Assembly: GCA_018711925.1 (NCBI GenBank)
Contig: DVHR01000080.1
Location: forward strand, 1-43,150
From: Candidatus Coprenecus pullicola
GTDB lineage: Bacteria > Bacteroidota > Bacteroidia > Bacteroidales > UBA932
Direction of reading: 5' to 3'
DNA length: 43,150 bases
In this document: piece after piece, positions 8,169-17,697 of the stretch
How the letters are laid out: the number at the start of each line of letters is the position of its first letter
Position numbering within the stretch: position 1 is the stretch's first letter
Translations under genes and position numbers: made by a program
The notes under the pieces: model-generated
Database searches by the model: none
What the model saw: only the letters and a program-made list of their open reading frames with translations
What the model was told of the DNA's origin: nothing

Positions 8169-9197
8169 CTACAGCAGAGCGAGCAGGGCCTCTATGTCGG
8201 TCTTTGAGGTCGCCCAGTCGGTGACCAGCCGTATCGCGCTGCGGTCAGCGTCCACATGCTCCCACATGGAGAAGGAGACCTCCCTGCGCAGTGCCTCTAT
8301 CCTGCCGTTCTCCATGATGACAAACAGCTGGTTGGTCTGAGGCGGTATCAGGAAACTGTAGCCTTTGTCCTTGATCCCTTTGGCGAGCAAGTCGGCTGTC
8401 TCGATGGCGTTCAGACCGTTCCGGGCGTAGAGCCCGTCGGTGAACAGGGTATCGAACTGTAGGCCCAGCAGCCGGCCCTTGGCCAGCATGGCTCCTCTCT
8501 GCTTGATGATGGAGAACAGCTCGCCAGTCAGTTCCGGACGCGGAATCACGAGGGCTTCCCCGAACAGGGCTCCGCATTTTGTGCCTCCGATATAGAATAT
8601 GTCGCAGAGTGAGGCGATGTCTTCAAGCGTGATGTCCGTCTTGTCTGAGGCGAGGGCATATGCAAGTCTGGCTCCGTCCAGATACAGCGGAATGCGGTAG
8701 CTCCTGCATATGGAAGACAGGGCCTTAAGCTCATCCATAGTGTAGAGCGCACCGAGTTCGGTAGGGTGGGTGATGTAGACCATGCCGGGTTCCACGATAT
8801 GGGCGTAGTTCTCGTCGGCCCAGTAGTCTTTCAGGTATCTTTCCACGTCTTCCGCCTTCAGTTTTCCTCCATCGTGTCCGGGCAGGGCAATGACCTTGTG
8901 CCCGGTGGCTTCGACAGCACCGGATTCGTGATGGTTGATGTGTCCGGTGACGGGCGATATCACGCCCTGGCAGTGTCTCAGTACAGCGTACATGGCAGTA
9001 GCATTGACCTGGGTGCCTCCGGTCAGGAAATAGACTCTGGCTTCCGGGCATCCGCAGGCCGCTCTTATACGTTCTATGGCGGACCTGCAATAGGGGTCGG
9101 CCCCGTAACCGAGGGTCTCGTCCATATTGGTCTCAATCAGTCTCTGGAGCACCGCCGGGCAGGCTCCTTTCATGTAATCGCATTCGAAATTGAGCAT
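8169..9197 (-). CDS. ltaE: Low-specificity threonine aldolase / beta-eliminating lyase family
   Basis: The 342-residue product is a PLP enzyme of aspartate aminotransferase fold type I. N-terminal features are NFECDYMKGACPAVLQ and YFLTGGTQVN. The internal segment LYLDGARLAYAL holds the cofactor-binding Asp-Gly-Ala-Arg, and DIFYIGGTKCGALFGEA holds the Schiff-base Lys. The family cleaves L-threonine or allo-threonine to glycine and acetaldehyde. The N terminus is shorter than in E. coli LtaE but typical for the Bacteroidetes form. The gene ends 43 bp before the ATPase relic and starts 13 bp after recJ on the same strand, suggesting cotranscription with recJ. Exact substrate range is not readable from the sequence. 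Confidence 0.88.
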   Translation of the reverse strand: MLNFECDYMKGACPAVLQRLIETNMDETLGYGADPYCRSAIERIRAACGCPEARVYFLTGGTQVNATAMYAVLRHCQGVISPVTGHINHHESGAVEATGHKVIALPGHDGGKLKAEDVERYLKDYWADENYAHIVEPGMVYITHPTELGALYTMDELKALSSICRSYRIPLYLDGARLAYALASDKTDITLEDIASLCDIFYIGGTKCGALFGEALVIPRPELTGELFSIIKQRGAMLAKGRLLGLQFDTLFTDGLYARNGLNAIETADLLAKGIKDKGYSFLIPPQTNQLFVIMENGRIEALRREVSFSMWEHVDADRSAIRLVTDWATSKTDIEALLALL

Positions 9198-9210
9198 ATA
9201 CGTGGAAATG

Positions 9211-10941
9211 CTAAAAGAGTTCTTTTTTGTGTATATCCTTGACTCTGAGTTGTATGTTGGCGATGCCGCGATAATAGTTCTCGGCTATGGAATAACAGAT
9301 GTCCACCGGGTTGCCGGCATGCAGGTGCTCGAAATGCTCGGCCCTGTTAAACGCTATGGCAGAGATATAGCGGTAAGGCTCGTCCTCCTGTATGAGCTCC
9401 AGTTTCATGTGGCCGTTGCCGGAACCGACCAGCCGTCCGTTGCCGTTGTCGTAGACGTTCTCCGTGATGAACACGGGTGACTGGTTGCCTGGGCCGAAGG
9501 GCTGGAACTGCTTCAGGATGCGGAAAAACTTAGGGGTTATCTGCTTGAAGTCCAAGTACGTGTCTATCTGTACTACAGGAGTCAGGATATCCTCGGTAAT
9601 CTTCTCGGCGACTACTTTCTCGAACTTGTCCTCAAACGGTATGAGATTCTCTTTTTTGAGAGTAAGTCCGGCCGCGTACATGTGGCCTCCGTAGTTCTCC
9701 AGATATTCCGAACACTCCTTGATGGCTTCGTAGAGGTCGAATCCGGCGATGCTCCTTGCTGAGCCGGTTATGAGACCGTTGGACTCGGTGAGCACTATGG
9801 TCGGGCGGTAAAAAGCCTCTACCAGTCTGGAGGCGACTATGGCCACGACTCCCTTGTTCCATTTGGGGTCGAAGACCACTGTGGACTTGCGCTCACGGAA
9901 ACTGCTGTCGTTCATCACGGACTCTATGGCCGCTTTCGTAATCTGCTTGTCCACGCTTTTGCGCTCCTTATTGTGAAGGTCTATGATCTTGCCTATACTC
10001 TGGGCCTCCTCGTCATTGCGGGACACCAGCAGATGCACGGCGGTGCGGCCCGATTCCATCCTGCCGGCGGCATTGATGCGCGGACCTATTTTAAAGACTA
10101 TGTCATCTACCGATATCTTGTGATTCTCCAGTCCCGACAGCCGGATGATGGACTGAAGCCCCTTGCGCGGGGACTGGTTAAGGCGCTCAAGACCGTAGTA
10201 TGCCAGGATGCGGTTCTCTCCAGTCATGGATACCAGATCTGCGGCGATGCTGACGGCAACCAGGTCAAGGAAGGATTCCACCCATGCGAAAGGAATGGAC
10301 TTGCGCATGGCGTATGCCTGTATCAGCTTGAATCCCACCCCGCAACCGGACAAATCATCGAACGGGTAGCTGCAGTCGGGACGTTTGGGGTCGAGAATGG
10401 CCACTGCGGGAGGAAGCTCCTCGTCCGGAAGGTGGTGGTCGCAGATGATCATGTCCATGCCGAGGGATTTGGCATAGGCTATCTTCTCCACGGCCTTTAT
10501 GCCGCAGTCCAGAGCTATGATAAGCGAGTATCCGTTCTCGTGGCCCCAGTCGATGCCTTTATAGGATATGCCGTAGCCCTCGTCGTAGCGGTCAGGGATA
10601 TAGTATTCTACGTTGGGATTGAAATTGCGGATAAACGTGTACATAAGGGCTACGGCAGTAGTTCCGTCTACATCGTAGTCTCCGTAGATGAGCACTTTCT
10701 CCTCGCTGGAGATGGCCTTTTCGAGTCTCTCCACGGCTTTGTCCATGTCTTTCATCAGAAACGGATCGTGGAGTTTGGAAAGGTCAGGCTTGAAGAATTC
10801 CCTGGCTCTGTCAGCTGTGGTTATATTGCGTTGTACCAATAAGTTGGCCAGTACCTGGTCGATGCCCAGCTCTGCCGACAGGGCTCTGACAGCTGCGGGA
10901 TTGCCTTGCTCTTTAACTATCCATTTTTTCTCGATTGCCAT
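9211..10941 (-). CDS. recJ: Single-stranded-DNA-specific exonuclease RecJ
   Basis: The 576-residue product is full length. The DHH phosphoesterase core shows motif I GDYDVDGTT at residues 87-95 and motif III DHH at 168-170, and later GPRINAAGRM near residue 290. The DHHA1 domain with the GGHMYAAGLTL segment follows near residue 410, and an OB-fold C-terminal part is present. RecJ degrades ssDNA 5' to 3' in recombination and repair and needs divalent metal bound by the Asp/His cluster. The gene is divergent from lysS across a 104-bp AT-rich gap. Confidence 0.96.
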   Translation of the reverse strand: MAIEKKWIVKEQGNPAAVRALSAELGIDQVLANLLVQRNITTADRAREFFKPDLSKLHDPFLMKDMDKAVERLEKAISSEEKVLIYGDYDVDGTTAVALMYTFIRNFNPNVEYYIPDRYDEGYGISYKGIDWGHENGYSLIIALDCGIKAVEKIAYAKSLGMDMIICDHHLPDEELPPAVAILDPKRPDCSYPFDDLSGCGVGFKLIQAYAMRKSIPFAWVESFLDLVAVSIAADLVSMTGENRILAYYGLERLNQSPRKGLQSIIRLSGLENHKISVDDIVFKIGPRINAAGRMESGRTAVHLLVSRNDEEAQSIGKIIDLHNKERKSVDKQITKAAIESVMNDSSFRERKSTVVFDPKWNKGVVAIVASRLVEAFYRPTIVLTESNGLITGSARSIAGFDLYEAIKECSEYLENYGGHMYAAGLTLKKENLIPFEDKFEKVVAEKITEDILTPVVQIDTYLDFKQITPKFFRILKQFQPFGPGNQSPVFITENVYDNGNGRLVGSGNGHMKLELIQEDEPYRYISAIAFNRAEHFEHLHAGNPVDICYSIAENYYRGIANIQLRVKDIHKKELF

Positions 10942-10946
10942 GACTG

Positions 10947-10954
10947 CAAAATTA
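10947..10954 (-). promoter_or_regulatory. Possible -7 box for recJ
   Basis: On the minus strand TAATTTTG (10947-10954) fits TAnnTTTG, immediately before the recJ start. No clear -33 TTG is seen at the right distance, so this is a weak call and would give a leaderless or very short leader transcript. Confidence 0.3.
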
Positions 10955-11009
10955 ACAATTTATTCAGAATGTTTAGAAAAATTTAAACAGCTTCTTAAAA
11001 TAAAAAAGT

Positions 11010-11017
11010 TAAATTTG
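11010..11017 (+). promoter_or_regulatory. Possible -7 box for lysS
   Basis: TAAATTTG at 11010-11017 fits TAnnTTTG and lies 28 bp before the lysS ATG in a very AT-rich stretch. The -33 element is not obvious. Confidence 0.35.
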
Positions 11018-11045
11018 CCTTTTTAAAGTTTAATGTTTTTTTAAA

Positions 11046-12605
11046 ATGGGAAAAAATATAGAGCTGAACGAGCAGGAGCAGAACCGGCGCGAAGCTGTGA
11101 CCAGACTTAGGGAACTGGGCATTGAGCCTTATCCCGCCGCACTTTATGATGTCAATACCACCACTACAGAGATAAAGGAGAAATACGATCCTGAGAAATG
11201 CCCCTTTGCGGAGGTGTCCATTGCCGGCAGGATGATGAGCCGCCGTATCATGGGGGCTGCGTCATTCATTGAGCTGCAGGATTCCGAAGGCCGTATTCAG
11301 GTCTATATCAAAAGAGACGAGATATGTCCGGGCGAGGACAAGACGATGTACAATACAGTATTCAAGAAACTGTTGGATATAGGCGACTTCATCGGTGTCA
11401 AGGGCTACGCCTTCATCACCCAGACCGGTCAGCTCTCCATCCATGCCAGGAGTCTGACCGTCCTGTCCAAGTCCCTCAGGGTGTTGCCTATAGTCAAGGA
11501 GAAAGAGGGGGAGGTATACGACGCCTTCTCCGACCCCGAGCTCCGCTACCGCATGAGATACGTGGATCTGGTGGTCAATCCCCAGGTCAAGGACGTGTTT
11601 GTCAAGAGGACAAAGATAGTGCAGACCATGAGGGAGTACTTCAACTCCTTCGGCTATCTGGAGGTGGAGACTCCCATTCTCCAGCCCATACCCGGAGGCG
11701 CCAGTGCCCGTCCCTTCATCACTCATCACAATGCCCTGGACATCCCTCTTTATCTGCGTATTGCCAACGAGCTTTACCTCAAGAGACTGATTGTAGGAGG
11801 CTTTGCCGGAGTGTACGAGTTCGCCAAGGACTTCCGCAACGAGGGCATGGACAAGACCCACAACCCCGAGTTCACCTGCATGGAGATATACGTGGCCTAC
11901 AAGGACTACATCTGGATGATGGAGTTCGTGGAGAACATGCTGGAGAAAGTGGCCATGGCCGTCAACGGCAAGACCCTGCTGAACATAGGAGGCAACGAGA
12001 TAGAGTTCCGCAAGCCCTACCGCCGCCTGCCCATGCTCGACGCCATAAAGGAATACGCCGGAGTCGACGTGCGCGGAATGGACGAGGAGGCCCTGCGCAA
12101 AGTCTGCGCTGACCTGCACATTGAAGTGGACAACACCATGGGCGTGGGCAAGCTCATTGACGCCATCTTCGGCGAATACTGCGAGAAACATCTGATTCAG
12201 CCCACCTTCATCACCGACTATCCGTGGGAGACATCTCCCCTGACCAAGCGTCACCGCAGCGACCCGTCCCTGACCGAGCGCTTCGAGCTCTTCGTAGGCG
12301 GCAAGGAACTTGCCAATGCCTACAGCGAGCTCAACGACCCCATCGACCAGCTCTACCGCTTCAAGGAGCAGCTCAAGCTCAAGGACAAGGGAGACGACGA
12401 GGCCATGTACATCGACATGGATTTCGTCCGCGCACTTGAGTACGGCATGCCTCCTACATCCGGAATGGGAATGGGCATCGACCGCCTCACCATGTTCATG
12501 ACCGGTGCGACCACCATCCAGGACGTACTCTTCTTCCCGCAGATGCGTCCGGAGAAAAAGCCCTCCGCTCAGGATGACGGAACCGCCAAGGACAATGAAA
12601 ACTAA
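11046..12605 (+). CDS. lysS: Lysyl-tRNA synthetase (class II)
   Basis: The 519-residue product charges tRNA-Lys. An N-terminal OB-fold anticodon domain (about 55-160) is followed by the class II catalytic domain with motif 1 around [20 protein letters not shown] (about 205), motif 2 around [20 protein letters not shown] (about 265) and motif 3 [14 protein letters not shown] (about 475). It lacks the extra C-terminal segment of about 60 residues found in many Bacteroides enzymes, ending soon after motif 3 like E. coli LysS. The stop overlaps the next gene's start by 11 bp, implying translational coupling. GC-rich codons increase along the gene. Confidence 0.97.
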   Translation: MGKNIELNEQEQNRREAVTRLRELGIEPYPAALYDVNTTTTEIKEKYDPEKCPFAEVSIAGRMMSRRIMGAASFIELQDSEGRIQVYIKRDEICPGEDKTMYNTVFKKLLDIGDFIGVKGYAFITQTGQLSIHARSLTVLSKSLRVLPIVKEKEGEVYDAFSDPELRYRMRYVDLVVNPQVKDVFVKRTKIVQTMREYFNSFGYLEVETPILQPIPGGASARPFITHHNALDIPLYLRIANELYLKRLIVGGFAGVYEFAKDFRNEGMDKTHNPEFTCMEIYVAYKDYIWMMEFVENMLEKVAMAVNGKTLLNIGGNEIEFRKPYRRLPMLDAIKEYAGVDVRGMDEEALRKVCADLHIEVDNTMGVGKLIDAIFGEYCEKHLIQPTFITDYPWETSPLTKRHRSDPSLTERFELFVGGKELANAYSELNDPIDQLYRFKEQLKLKDKGDDEAMYIDMDFVRALEYGMPPTSGMGMGIDRLTMFMTGATTIQDVLFFPQMRPEKKPSAQDDGTAKDNEN

Positions 12606-13524
12606 TATTGAGACCATAACGTCCCTCCAGAACCCCAGGGTCAAGGAGGTGACGGCCCTTCAGAGCAGCTCCTCTCTCCGTCGCGGGAAGGGGCTGTTTG
12701 TCGTGGAGGGCAGGCGGGAAGTGGAACGCTGTGTGGAGAGTGGTTTCCGTCTCCGGTCGGTGTTCTATTGTCCCACCGTATGTCCGGCAGACACCTTCGC
12801 ATCCTTAAAGGGCGGCGACATCCCATTCGGACAGTCCACACACACACAGCCACTGCCGCATTCCTTTTCCGGAAATGAATGGACACGCATATTCGAGGTC
12901 TCCGAGAACGTTTACCGGAAAATGGCCTACCGGGGCAGTACCGAGGGACTTCTCGCAGTGGTCTGCGGCAGTGCTCAGGACCGGTCGCTCGAGGCCCTCG
13001 ACCTCACGCTCTTCGGAGGCTCCGGCACAAAACGCCCTGACCTTGGATACGCTCCCCTGATAGTTGTCGTAGAATCGGTCGAGAAGCCAGGCAATCTGGG
13101 AGCAATGCTGCGCACTGCCGACGCTGCTGGGGTCTCTGCCGTACTGGTCTGCGACCCGCACACGGACCTCTACAATCCCAACCTGATACGGGCCAGCCTC
13201 GGAGGAGTATTTACCCGCAACATTGCCGTCTGCACCTCGGAGGAAGCCATCGCCTGGCTCAAGGCCCGGGACATCAGCATCCTTACCGCCCAGCTGCAGG
13301 ACTCAGAGCTGTACTACGACACAGACATGACGCGACCGACAGCCCTGGCCTTCGGGGCCGAAGCTGACGGACTGTCCGACATCTGGAGGCAGGCCGCTGA
13401 TGCCCATATCCGCATCCCCATGCTGGGTGGCATCGATTCGCTCAACGTTTCCGCCTCCATGGCCGTTCTCTGCTATGAAGCCCTCCGCCAGCGCCGCACC
13501 GCCGGCTCACTCCGCAACCTTTAA
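12595..13524 (+). CDS. TrmH/SpoU-family RNA 2'-O-methyltransferase
   Basis: The ATG at 12595 is chosen because it gives the family's usual start, [19 protein letters not shown], and overlaps the lysS stop by 11 bp; the frame stays open further upstream but inside lysS. The product has 309 residues. The N-terminal substrate-binding region is followed by the SPOUT knot: [21 protein letters not shown] (motif 1), [13 protein letters not shown] (motif 2) and [17 protein letters not shown] (motif 3). It methylates a ribose in rRNA or tRNA using S-adenosylmethionine; the target nucleotide is unknown. A 25-residue polar insertion near residue 75 is unusual. Confidence 0.9.
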   Translation: MKTNIETITSLQNPRVKEVTALQSSSSLRRGKGLFVVEGRREVERCVESGFRLRSVFYCPTVCPADTFASLKGGDIPFGQSTHTQPLPHSFSGNEWTRIFEVSENVYRKMAYRGSTEGLLAVVCGSAQDRSLEALDLTLFGGSGTKRPDLGYAPLIVVVESVEKPGNLGAMLRTADAAGVSAVLVCDPHTDLYNPNLIRASLGGVFTRNIAVCTSEEAIAWLKARDISILTAQLQDSELYYDTDMTRPTALAFGAEADGLSDIWRQAADAHIRIPMLGGIDSLNVSASMAVLCYEALRQRRTAGSLRNL

Positions 13525-13542
13525 CCTTTCACCTGACTGTTC

Positions 13543-14568
13543 ATGGCACACGACACATCCAGCAGCACTTTCCCGGCAGACCGTCTGCGGATAGGCCTTA
13601 TCGGCAATCCGATCGGACACAGCCAGAGTCCCGCGCTCTTCCGGGAGTATTTCGCCGACAGGCCGGATATATTGCATCACTGGAGCTACGACCTGATAGA
13701 GCGTGATAGTTTTCCTGACGCATACGCCGCGTTCCTGATGGACTATGTGGCAGTCAATGTCACCACTCCGTTCAAGGAGGAGGCGTTCCGTGCCGCGGAC
13801 ACCTGGGACTATTCCGCCCTGCGCTGTCAGGCATCCAACCTCATGGTCAAGACCTCCATACGGGATACATGTGCCCCGCAGCCGATTGAAAATGCCACTC
13901 TACGACAGGCCGAGAGCGGCATTGCGCGGTTTAATGGGAAAAAACAATCAGCGACAGGAAACATTCTCTCCCCGGAAAGTGCATTTCGAATCATGGCGTA
14001 CAACACTGACTTTGAGGCTGTACTGGAGATACTGAGGCAGGAGTGTCCTAAGCCCGGTGGATGTAGGGTGCTGATAATCGGGTGCGGAGGAGCCGGAAAA
14101 GCAGCCACGGCAGCAGCCATCGAAGCCGGTATGCAGACCCGCGTCTACAACCGTACCCTCAGCCGGCCCCGGGAATTCGCAGAGCATCTGCGCACGTATA
14201 ACCCCCACTCTTGCAGTGCCGTTCCGCAGATTGTCGGTCTTGATTCCATTGAGATGCCAATTGCCGCTCAATCAGTCGTCACTCAATCTGTAGTAGAGGA
14301 ACTTCTGACCGCAATCCGGGACTCTGACGCCATAATATACACCATCCCCGGATCGTCCGCTCCCATCCAGCACCTGCTGACCGCTCACCCGGACATACTC
14401 TCCGACAAGACCGTCATTGAAGCCAACTACAAGGCCCCCGTCTTGGCCTCCGTCCAATGCCGCCGCTACATTTCCGGCCTCACCTGGCTTCGTCTCCAGG
14501 CCATCGCCACCTACCGTATAGTCCTCGGCCCGTCTATCCTAAGGGCCAATGCGGCTGCCAAACTGTAG
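13543..14568 (+). CDS. aroE: Shikimate dehydrogenase, unusually long
   Basis: The 341-residue product is longer than the usual 245-285. The substrate domain has IGNPIGHSQSP (20-30) and the catalytic Lys in TTPFKEEA (Lys78). The catalytic Asp is in YNTDFEA (Asp156), and the NADP loop is GCGGAGKAA (180-188). Between CQASNLMVKT and YNTDFEA there is an insertion of about 45 residues where most relatives have only a short loop. A second insertion of about 20 residues precedes DAIIYTIPGSS, which replaces the usual INTTP.GM segment. It reduces 3-dehydroshikimate in aromatic amino-acid synthesis. Key residues remain, so it is probably active. It follows the methyltransferase by 18 bp. Confidence 0.88.
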   Translation: MAHDTSSSTFPADRLRIGLIGNPIGHSQSPALFREYFADRPDILHHWSYDLIERDSFPDAYAAFLMDYVAVNVTTPFKEEAFRAADTWDYSALRCQASNLMVKTSIRDTCAPQPIENATLRQAESGIARFNGKKQSATGNILSPESAFRIMAYNTDFEAVLEILRQECPKPGGCRVLIIGCGGAGKAATAAAIEAGMQTRVYNRTLSRPREFAEHLRTYNPHSCSAVPQIVGLDSIEMPIAAQSVVTQSVVEELLTAIRDSDAIIYTIPGSSAPIQHLLTAHPDILSDKTVIEANYKAPVLASVQCRRYISGLTWLRLQAIATYRIVLGPSILRANAAAKL

Positions 14569-14617
14569 CCCCCATCGCAGCATCCTGTATGGCATCCAGT
14601 GCGTGTGCAGAGCCGTG

Positions 14618-14833
14618 TCATGCGCCTCCTGATGATTGCCCTCCAGCCCTGGATTTCAAGCGGAAATGTTCCAGAGAAGAGCCCTGAGCGCGGAACAGCA
14701 GAATCTCCATCAGACTGCGGTGAGTGTCAATCAGGGCCACATACTCGTCGATACAGGCCCTCAGATATTTTCCCACCCCGACACCTGCCGAGACGGCAAT
14801 TTTACGCATGGAGGTTTTGGCATACCCCTTCGC
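14618..14833 (-). pseudogene. TetR/AcrR-type regulator relic
   Basis: On the minus strand the sequence reads AFDASEGYAKTSMRKIAVSA then GVGVGKYLRACIDEYVALID and SLMEILLFRAQGSSLEHF once a one-base shift near 14810-14825 is allowed. This is the helix-turn-helix and early ligand-domain region of a TetR regulator. The N-terminal residues and the C-terminal half are missing, and the frame becomes unrecognisable after SSLEHF. The frame before the shift is continuous with the hydrolase fragment at 14802-15074, so a deletion has joined two unrelated genes. It is non-functional. Confidence 0.6.
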
Positions 14834-15074
14834 TGGCGTCGAATGCCGTCAGTCCGTCCAGGCTGTAGGTGATGCGGTGGATGTTCACCTGGCCCGCTTC
14901 GTTTTCAGTGAGTGCGCCCCGGTAGACCAGTCCGAAAGGATTGGCGTTGGGACTCTGGATAGTGGAAAAATCCGCCTCGGTAAATGCACGTTTGGTCTGT
15001 GCCACAGCCGTGCCTGCCAGCATGAGAGCCGCGGCACCGCACAACATTGTCTTGAATAAGTCGTTCATTGCCAT
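14834..15074 (-). pseudogene. 5' fragment of a secreted alpha/beta-hydrolase-type protein
   Basis: The frame starts at 15074 with a signal peptide (FKTMLCGAAALMLAGTAVAQ) and continues FTEADFSTIQSPNANPFGLV and YRGALTENEAGQVNIHRITY, then turns abruptly into TetR sequence. The segment NPFGLVY..ALTEN...GQVNIH is characteristic, as I recall, of Bacteroidales periplasmic alpha/beta hydrolases, whose catalytic domain of about 270 residues is absent here. Only about 80 residues remain. The fragment lies 18 bp after the alcohol dehydrogenase pseudogene on the same strand and was probably the second gene of that operon. Confidence 0.55.
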
Positions 15075-15092
15075 TTTCTTTTAAAATGTCTG

Positions 15093-16087
15093 TCACATAC
15101 GTTCCTTCAGCACCTCGAACAGTTCGTCGCGGGTAAACGCCTTGCAGCAGCCGGGCATCAGCAGGCAGGTATCGGCGGCGGCCCGCAGGAGGGTTTCGTC
15201 CGTGATGCCCATTTCGTTCCAGCGCACGGGCAAGCCTATCTCCCGGATGAAAGCCTCGAGAGCATCGATGCACATGGCGGCGGTCTCTTCCGTCGTGCGG
15301 CCTTTCACACCCCACACCCGCTCTCCCATGCGCGCCAGCTTCTCCTTGCCTTCAGCGAGCAGATGACGGTAGAGGGCGGGATGGATGACGGCAAGTCCCT
15401 GACCGTGATTGCAGTCGGTATAGGCTCCTACGGCATGCTCCAGCATGTGGCACTGGAAGTCCGTCTGCTTGCCCAGCTTCAGCAGGCCGTTTTCGGCAAG
15501 GGCCGAGTCCCACATCAGCTCTCCACGGGCAAAGTCGTCGTCCGGATCGGCGATGAGGGCACGCAGATTCCTGATGACATTGCGCATCACAGCCTCGTTG
15601 ATCCCGTCGGAGACGTTGTCCCCCTGCGGACGGCCCATATAGGTCTCCATGCAGTGGCTCAGAGTATCGAAAGCCCCGCTTATCACCTGCTTCATAGGAA
15701 CAGTTCTTGTCAGGTCGCTGTCAAGAATGGTGAAAGAGTGATACGACCCGACAAGAGGCTGTTTAAGTTTCTTTTCCGTATTGGTGATGACCGCCCCGTT
15801 GTTCTGCTCGGCGCCAGTGCCCGAAGCAGTGACTACGGCACCCGTCGGCACGAACTCCGTCGGAAGGCGGTGCTCTTCGTACATCATGTCCCAGATATCA
15901 CCGTCTTGCCGCACTCGCGCAGCCAGCCGGTGATTCTGTCATACAATCCCGTGCGCCGCAGCGAGCCGCCGCCATAGGCCAGCAGCACGTTCCGTCCCAC
16001 ACGGGCCATTTCTTCCTTGATCGCGCTCTCGGCGCACCCCTTGCCGAAGTGTTGGCGGACGGGGTATTGGTAAGTAAAATTGTCCAT
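15093..16087 (-). pseudogene. Iron-containing alcohol dehydrogenase with internal deletion
   Basis: The N-terminal part starts at the ATG 16085-16087 (MDNFTYQYPVRQHFGKGC) and runs through LAYGGGSLRRTGLYDRITGW to GKTV. The frame then breaks near 15900 and resumes as DIWDMMYEEHRLPTEFVPTG to the normal C terminus. Compared with YqhD/butanol dehydrogenase relatives of about 385 residues, 50-60 residues are missing, including the NAD(P)-binding GGGSVID loop. The iron-binding part SHCMETYMG and HMLEHAVGAYTDCNHGQGLA is intact. Such enzymes reduce toxic aldehydes with NADPH. The loss of the cofactor loop plus frameshift makes this copy non-functional. An operator-bearing promoter remains upstream. 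Confidence 0.85.
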
Positions 16088-16316
16088 ATCAGCCGTATTT
16101 AATTGACACGACAAAGGTACGGCAGCCGGGGGAGCGTGTCCATACACGGATTACGGATTGACGTACCAATTTCGGAGAAAACCCTCCTGTGGCTCCAGAG
16201 ACGGCTTCTGCATACTGCCCTCTTTTGACTTATGCATGCAGTGCCCCCTCTCCTAACGGTATTTTGTCGGGCAGATAGCAGTTCTGTTAACCAGCATATA
16301 TTCAGGCAATTTACCC
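16057..16316. repeat. Direct repeat, copy 1 (with 17652-17857)
   Basis: This stretch, covering the first 10 codons of the alcohol dehydrogenase gene, its promoter and upstream DNA, recurs at 17652-17857. Two blocks match closely: 16057-16110 with 17652-17705, and 16190-16316 with 17731-17857. Copy 2 lacks about 54 bp that hold the operator. The 1.3-kb between the copies contains the DUF1016 nuclease and flanking gene tails. Confidence 0.85.
16112..16170 (-). promoter_or_regulatory. Promoter and operator of the alcohol dehydrogenase gene
   Basis: On the minus strand TACCTTTG (16112-16119) is the -7 box. A 27-bp block at 16144-16170, containing ACACGGATTAC and GATTGAC on the plus strand, begins 25 bp from it and overlaps the expected -33 position. 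The same block with the same 25-bp offset lies ahead of the flavodoxin gene and, decayed, at 18935-18990. It is a plausible binding site for the AraC-type regulator at 19610. Confidence 0.6.
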
Positions 16317-16398
16317 ATCACAATTGATGTTTTACTCTCTTTTTGTGGCGAATTGCAATATTTAACTCTCCTGGTCAATTATATACTCTAAATATACC

Positions 16399-16406
16399 TA
16401 TCTTTG
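16399..16406 (+). promoter_or_regulatory. -7 box upstream of the nuclease
   Basis: TATCTTTG at 16399-16406 is a perfect TAnnTTTG. It lies about 90 bp before the nuclease start, inside the imported block. No good -33 TTG is present at the usual distance. The rest of 16317-16421 shows no coding sequence. Confidence 0.45.
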
Positions 16407-16421
16407 TAACCATGTAATGGA

Positions 16422-16511
16422 CACATCAGTGACGAACTGAAGAAAAGATGGGATGCAAATGAAGCCGAACTCGTGAACGCCTTCAAAATTTTGGGATATG
16501 GAAAAGAATAG
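16422..16511 (+). pseudogene. C-terminal tail of a lost upstream gene, possibly hsdM
   Basis: An open frame reads HISDELKKRWDANEAELVNA then FKILGYGKE and stops at 16509-16511, overlapping the nuclease start by 14 bp. It has no start codon and a stop lies just upstream, so it is the tail of a gene whose body is gone. DUF1016 nuclease genes often follow the methylase gene of type I restriction loci, and a specificity-subunit start follows here, so a methylase (HsdM) tail is the likeliest reading, but this rests on context. Confidence 0.45.
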
Positions 16512-17544
16512 ACTACAAAAGGATATGTCTCCAGAAAAACTTATTGCCGATATTCGGGAGATTATAGAACAAGGACAAAGACAGGCATATGCTGCAGTCG
16601 GACAAATTGCTGTTATGACTTACTGGAACATCGGATGCCGCATAGTGGAAGAAGAACAGCATGGGGCTGCCCGTGCTCAATATGGCACCCGGCTTATTAA
16701 AACAATAGCAGAGCGGTTATCAACCGAATTCGGGACGAACTACAGCGAGCGGAGGCTACGGGATTATAGACAGTTCTACTTGTGTTTTAATGATTTGCCG
16801 ATTTGGCACTCGCGAGTGCCAAATCTCACATGGACTCATTTCCGCCGCATTATGGCAGTGCCCGGCACTGATGCCAGAAGGTGGTATGCAGAGGAAGCCT
16901 CACGGGAAATGTGGAGCATCCGTACGTTAGACAGGAACATCGGCACTCAATATTATGGCCGCCGCATGGCTTGCGTAAGGGAAGGATTGGCTTTACCGTC
17001 TCCATATATTGAAGCCAATGACCCTTTGGAGTATATAAAAAGTCCGGTGGTTGCTGAGTTTTTGGGTTTTCACAAGGACAGTAAATATGATGAGAGCCAG
17101 CTGGAACAAGCATTGATAGATCATCTGCAACAATTCATCATGGAATTGGGACGTGGTTTCGCCTTTGTTGACAGGCAGAAACACATCACAACGGAGACAG
17201 GAGACTTTTATATTGACCTTGTGTTTTATAACATCAAGCTAAAGCGTTATGTGTTGTTTGAATTGAAAACACATCCTCTGACACATGCGGATGTGGGACA
17301 ACTGGATATGTATGTCCGGATGTACGATGACCTTGTAAAAGACGATAGTGACAATCCGACTATAGGTATATTGCTCTGCACTGAGACCGATAAGGTAATG
17401 GCAAAGTATTCTGTACTTAATGGCAGCGAGCAGCTTTTTGCGGCCAAATATATGGCATACATGCCTACCGAAGAGGAACTGCGCCGTGAGATTGAGCAGC
17501 AAAAACGGTTCTTTATGGAACAGCATGGAAAAGAGGAGGTGTGA
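16498..17544 (+). CDS. DUF1016 / YhcG-type PDDEXK nuclease
   Basis: The 348-residue product is complete. An N-terminal helical DUF1016_N domain spans about 10-165 (AYAAVGQIAVMTYWNIGCRI, NYSERRLRDYRQFY). The C-terminal nuclease domain (180-330) has Glu203 in SQLEQAL, Asp240 in GDFYIDLVFYNIKLKRYVLF and the E-x-K pair at 255-257, a standard PD-(D/E)XK set, then HADVGQLDMYVRMYDD. Members are associated with type I restriction loci and transposon-linked DNA processing. Codon use is more AT-rich than the housekeeping genes, suggesting import. It is flanked by tails of other restriction genes and by direct repeats, so the host locus is broken although this gene looks intact. Confidence 0.88.
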   Translation: MEKNRLQKDMSPEKLIADIREIIEQGQRQAYAAVGQIAVMTYWNIGCRIVEEEQHGAARAQYGTRLIKTIAERLSTEFGTNYSERRLRDYRQFYLCFNDLPIWHSRVPNLTWTHFRRIMAVPGTDARRWYAEEASREMWSIRTLDRNIGTQYYGRRMACVREGLALPSPYIEANDPLEYIKSPVVAEFLGFHKDSKYDESQLEQALIDHLQQFIMELGRGFAFVDRQKHITTETGDFYIDLVFYNIKLKRYVLFELKTHPLTHADVGQLDMYVRMYDDLVKDDSDNPTIGILLCTETDKVMAKYSVLNGSEQLFAAKYMAYMPTEEELRREIEQQKRFFMEQHGKEEV

Positions 17545-17583
17545 GATGGAAAGTAGCAGTGTGAAGAAAGAAACTCAAAAGAA

Positions 17584-17697
17584 ATGTATTCCGTAGACGA
17601 TGTGCGAGGTATCAGCATTGAAGAAAGAATTATAGATACCGAGACTAACATGGACGGGGTATTGGTAAGTAAAATTGTCCATACCTGCCGTATTTAA
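17584..17697 (+). pseudogene. 5' fragment of a type I specificity subunit (HsdS)
   Basis: The frame from ATG 17584 reads MYSVDDVRGISIEERIIDTE then TNMDGV, a pattern that occurs in the first recognition domain of Bacteroidales HsdS proteins (VRGISIEKKFIDTKA-type). At 17652 homology switches to the direct-repeat copy of the alcohol dehydrogenase 5' end, and translation ends at 17697. Only about 24 genuine codons remain. The junction shares GGACGGGGTA with the dehydrogenase gene, suggesting microhomology joining. Confidence 0.6.

Noticed and set aside
11262..12644. Long minus-strand open frame of 460 codons
   Set aside because: It lies exactly opposite lysS, arises from the codon bias of that gene and has no recognisable protein features.
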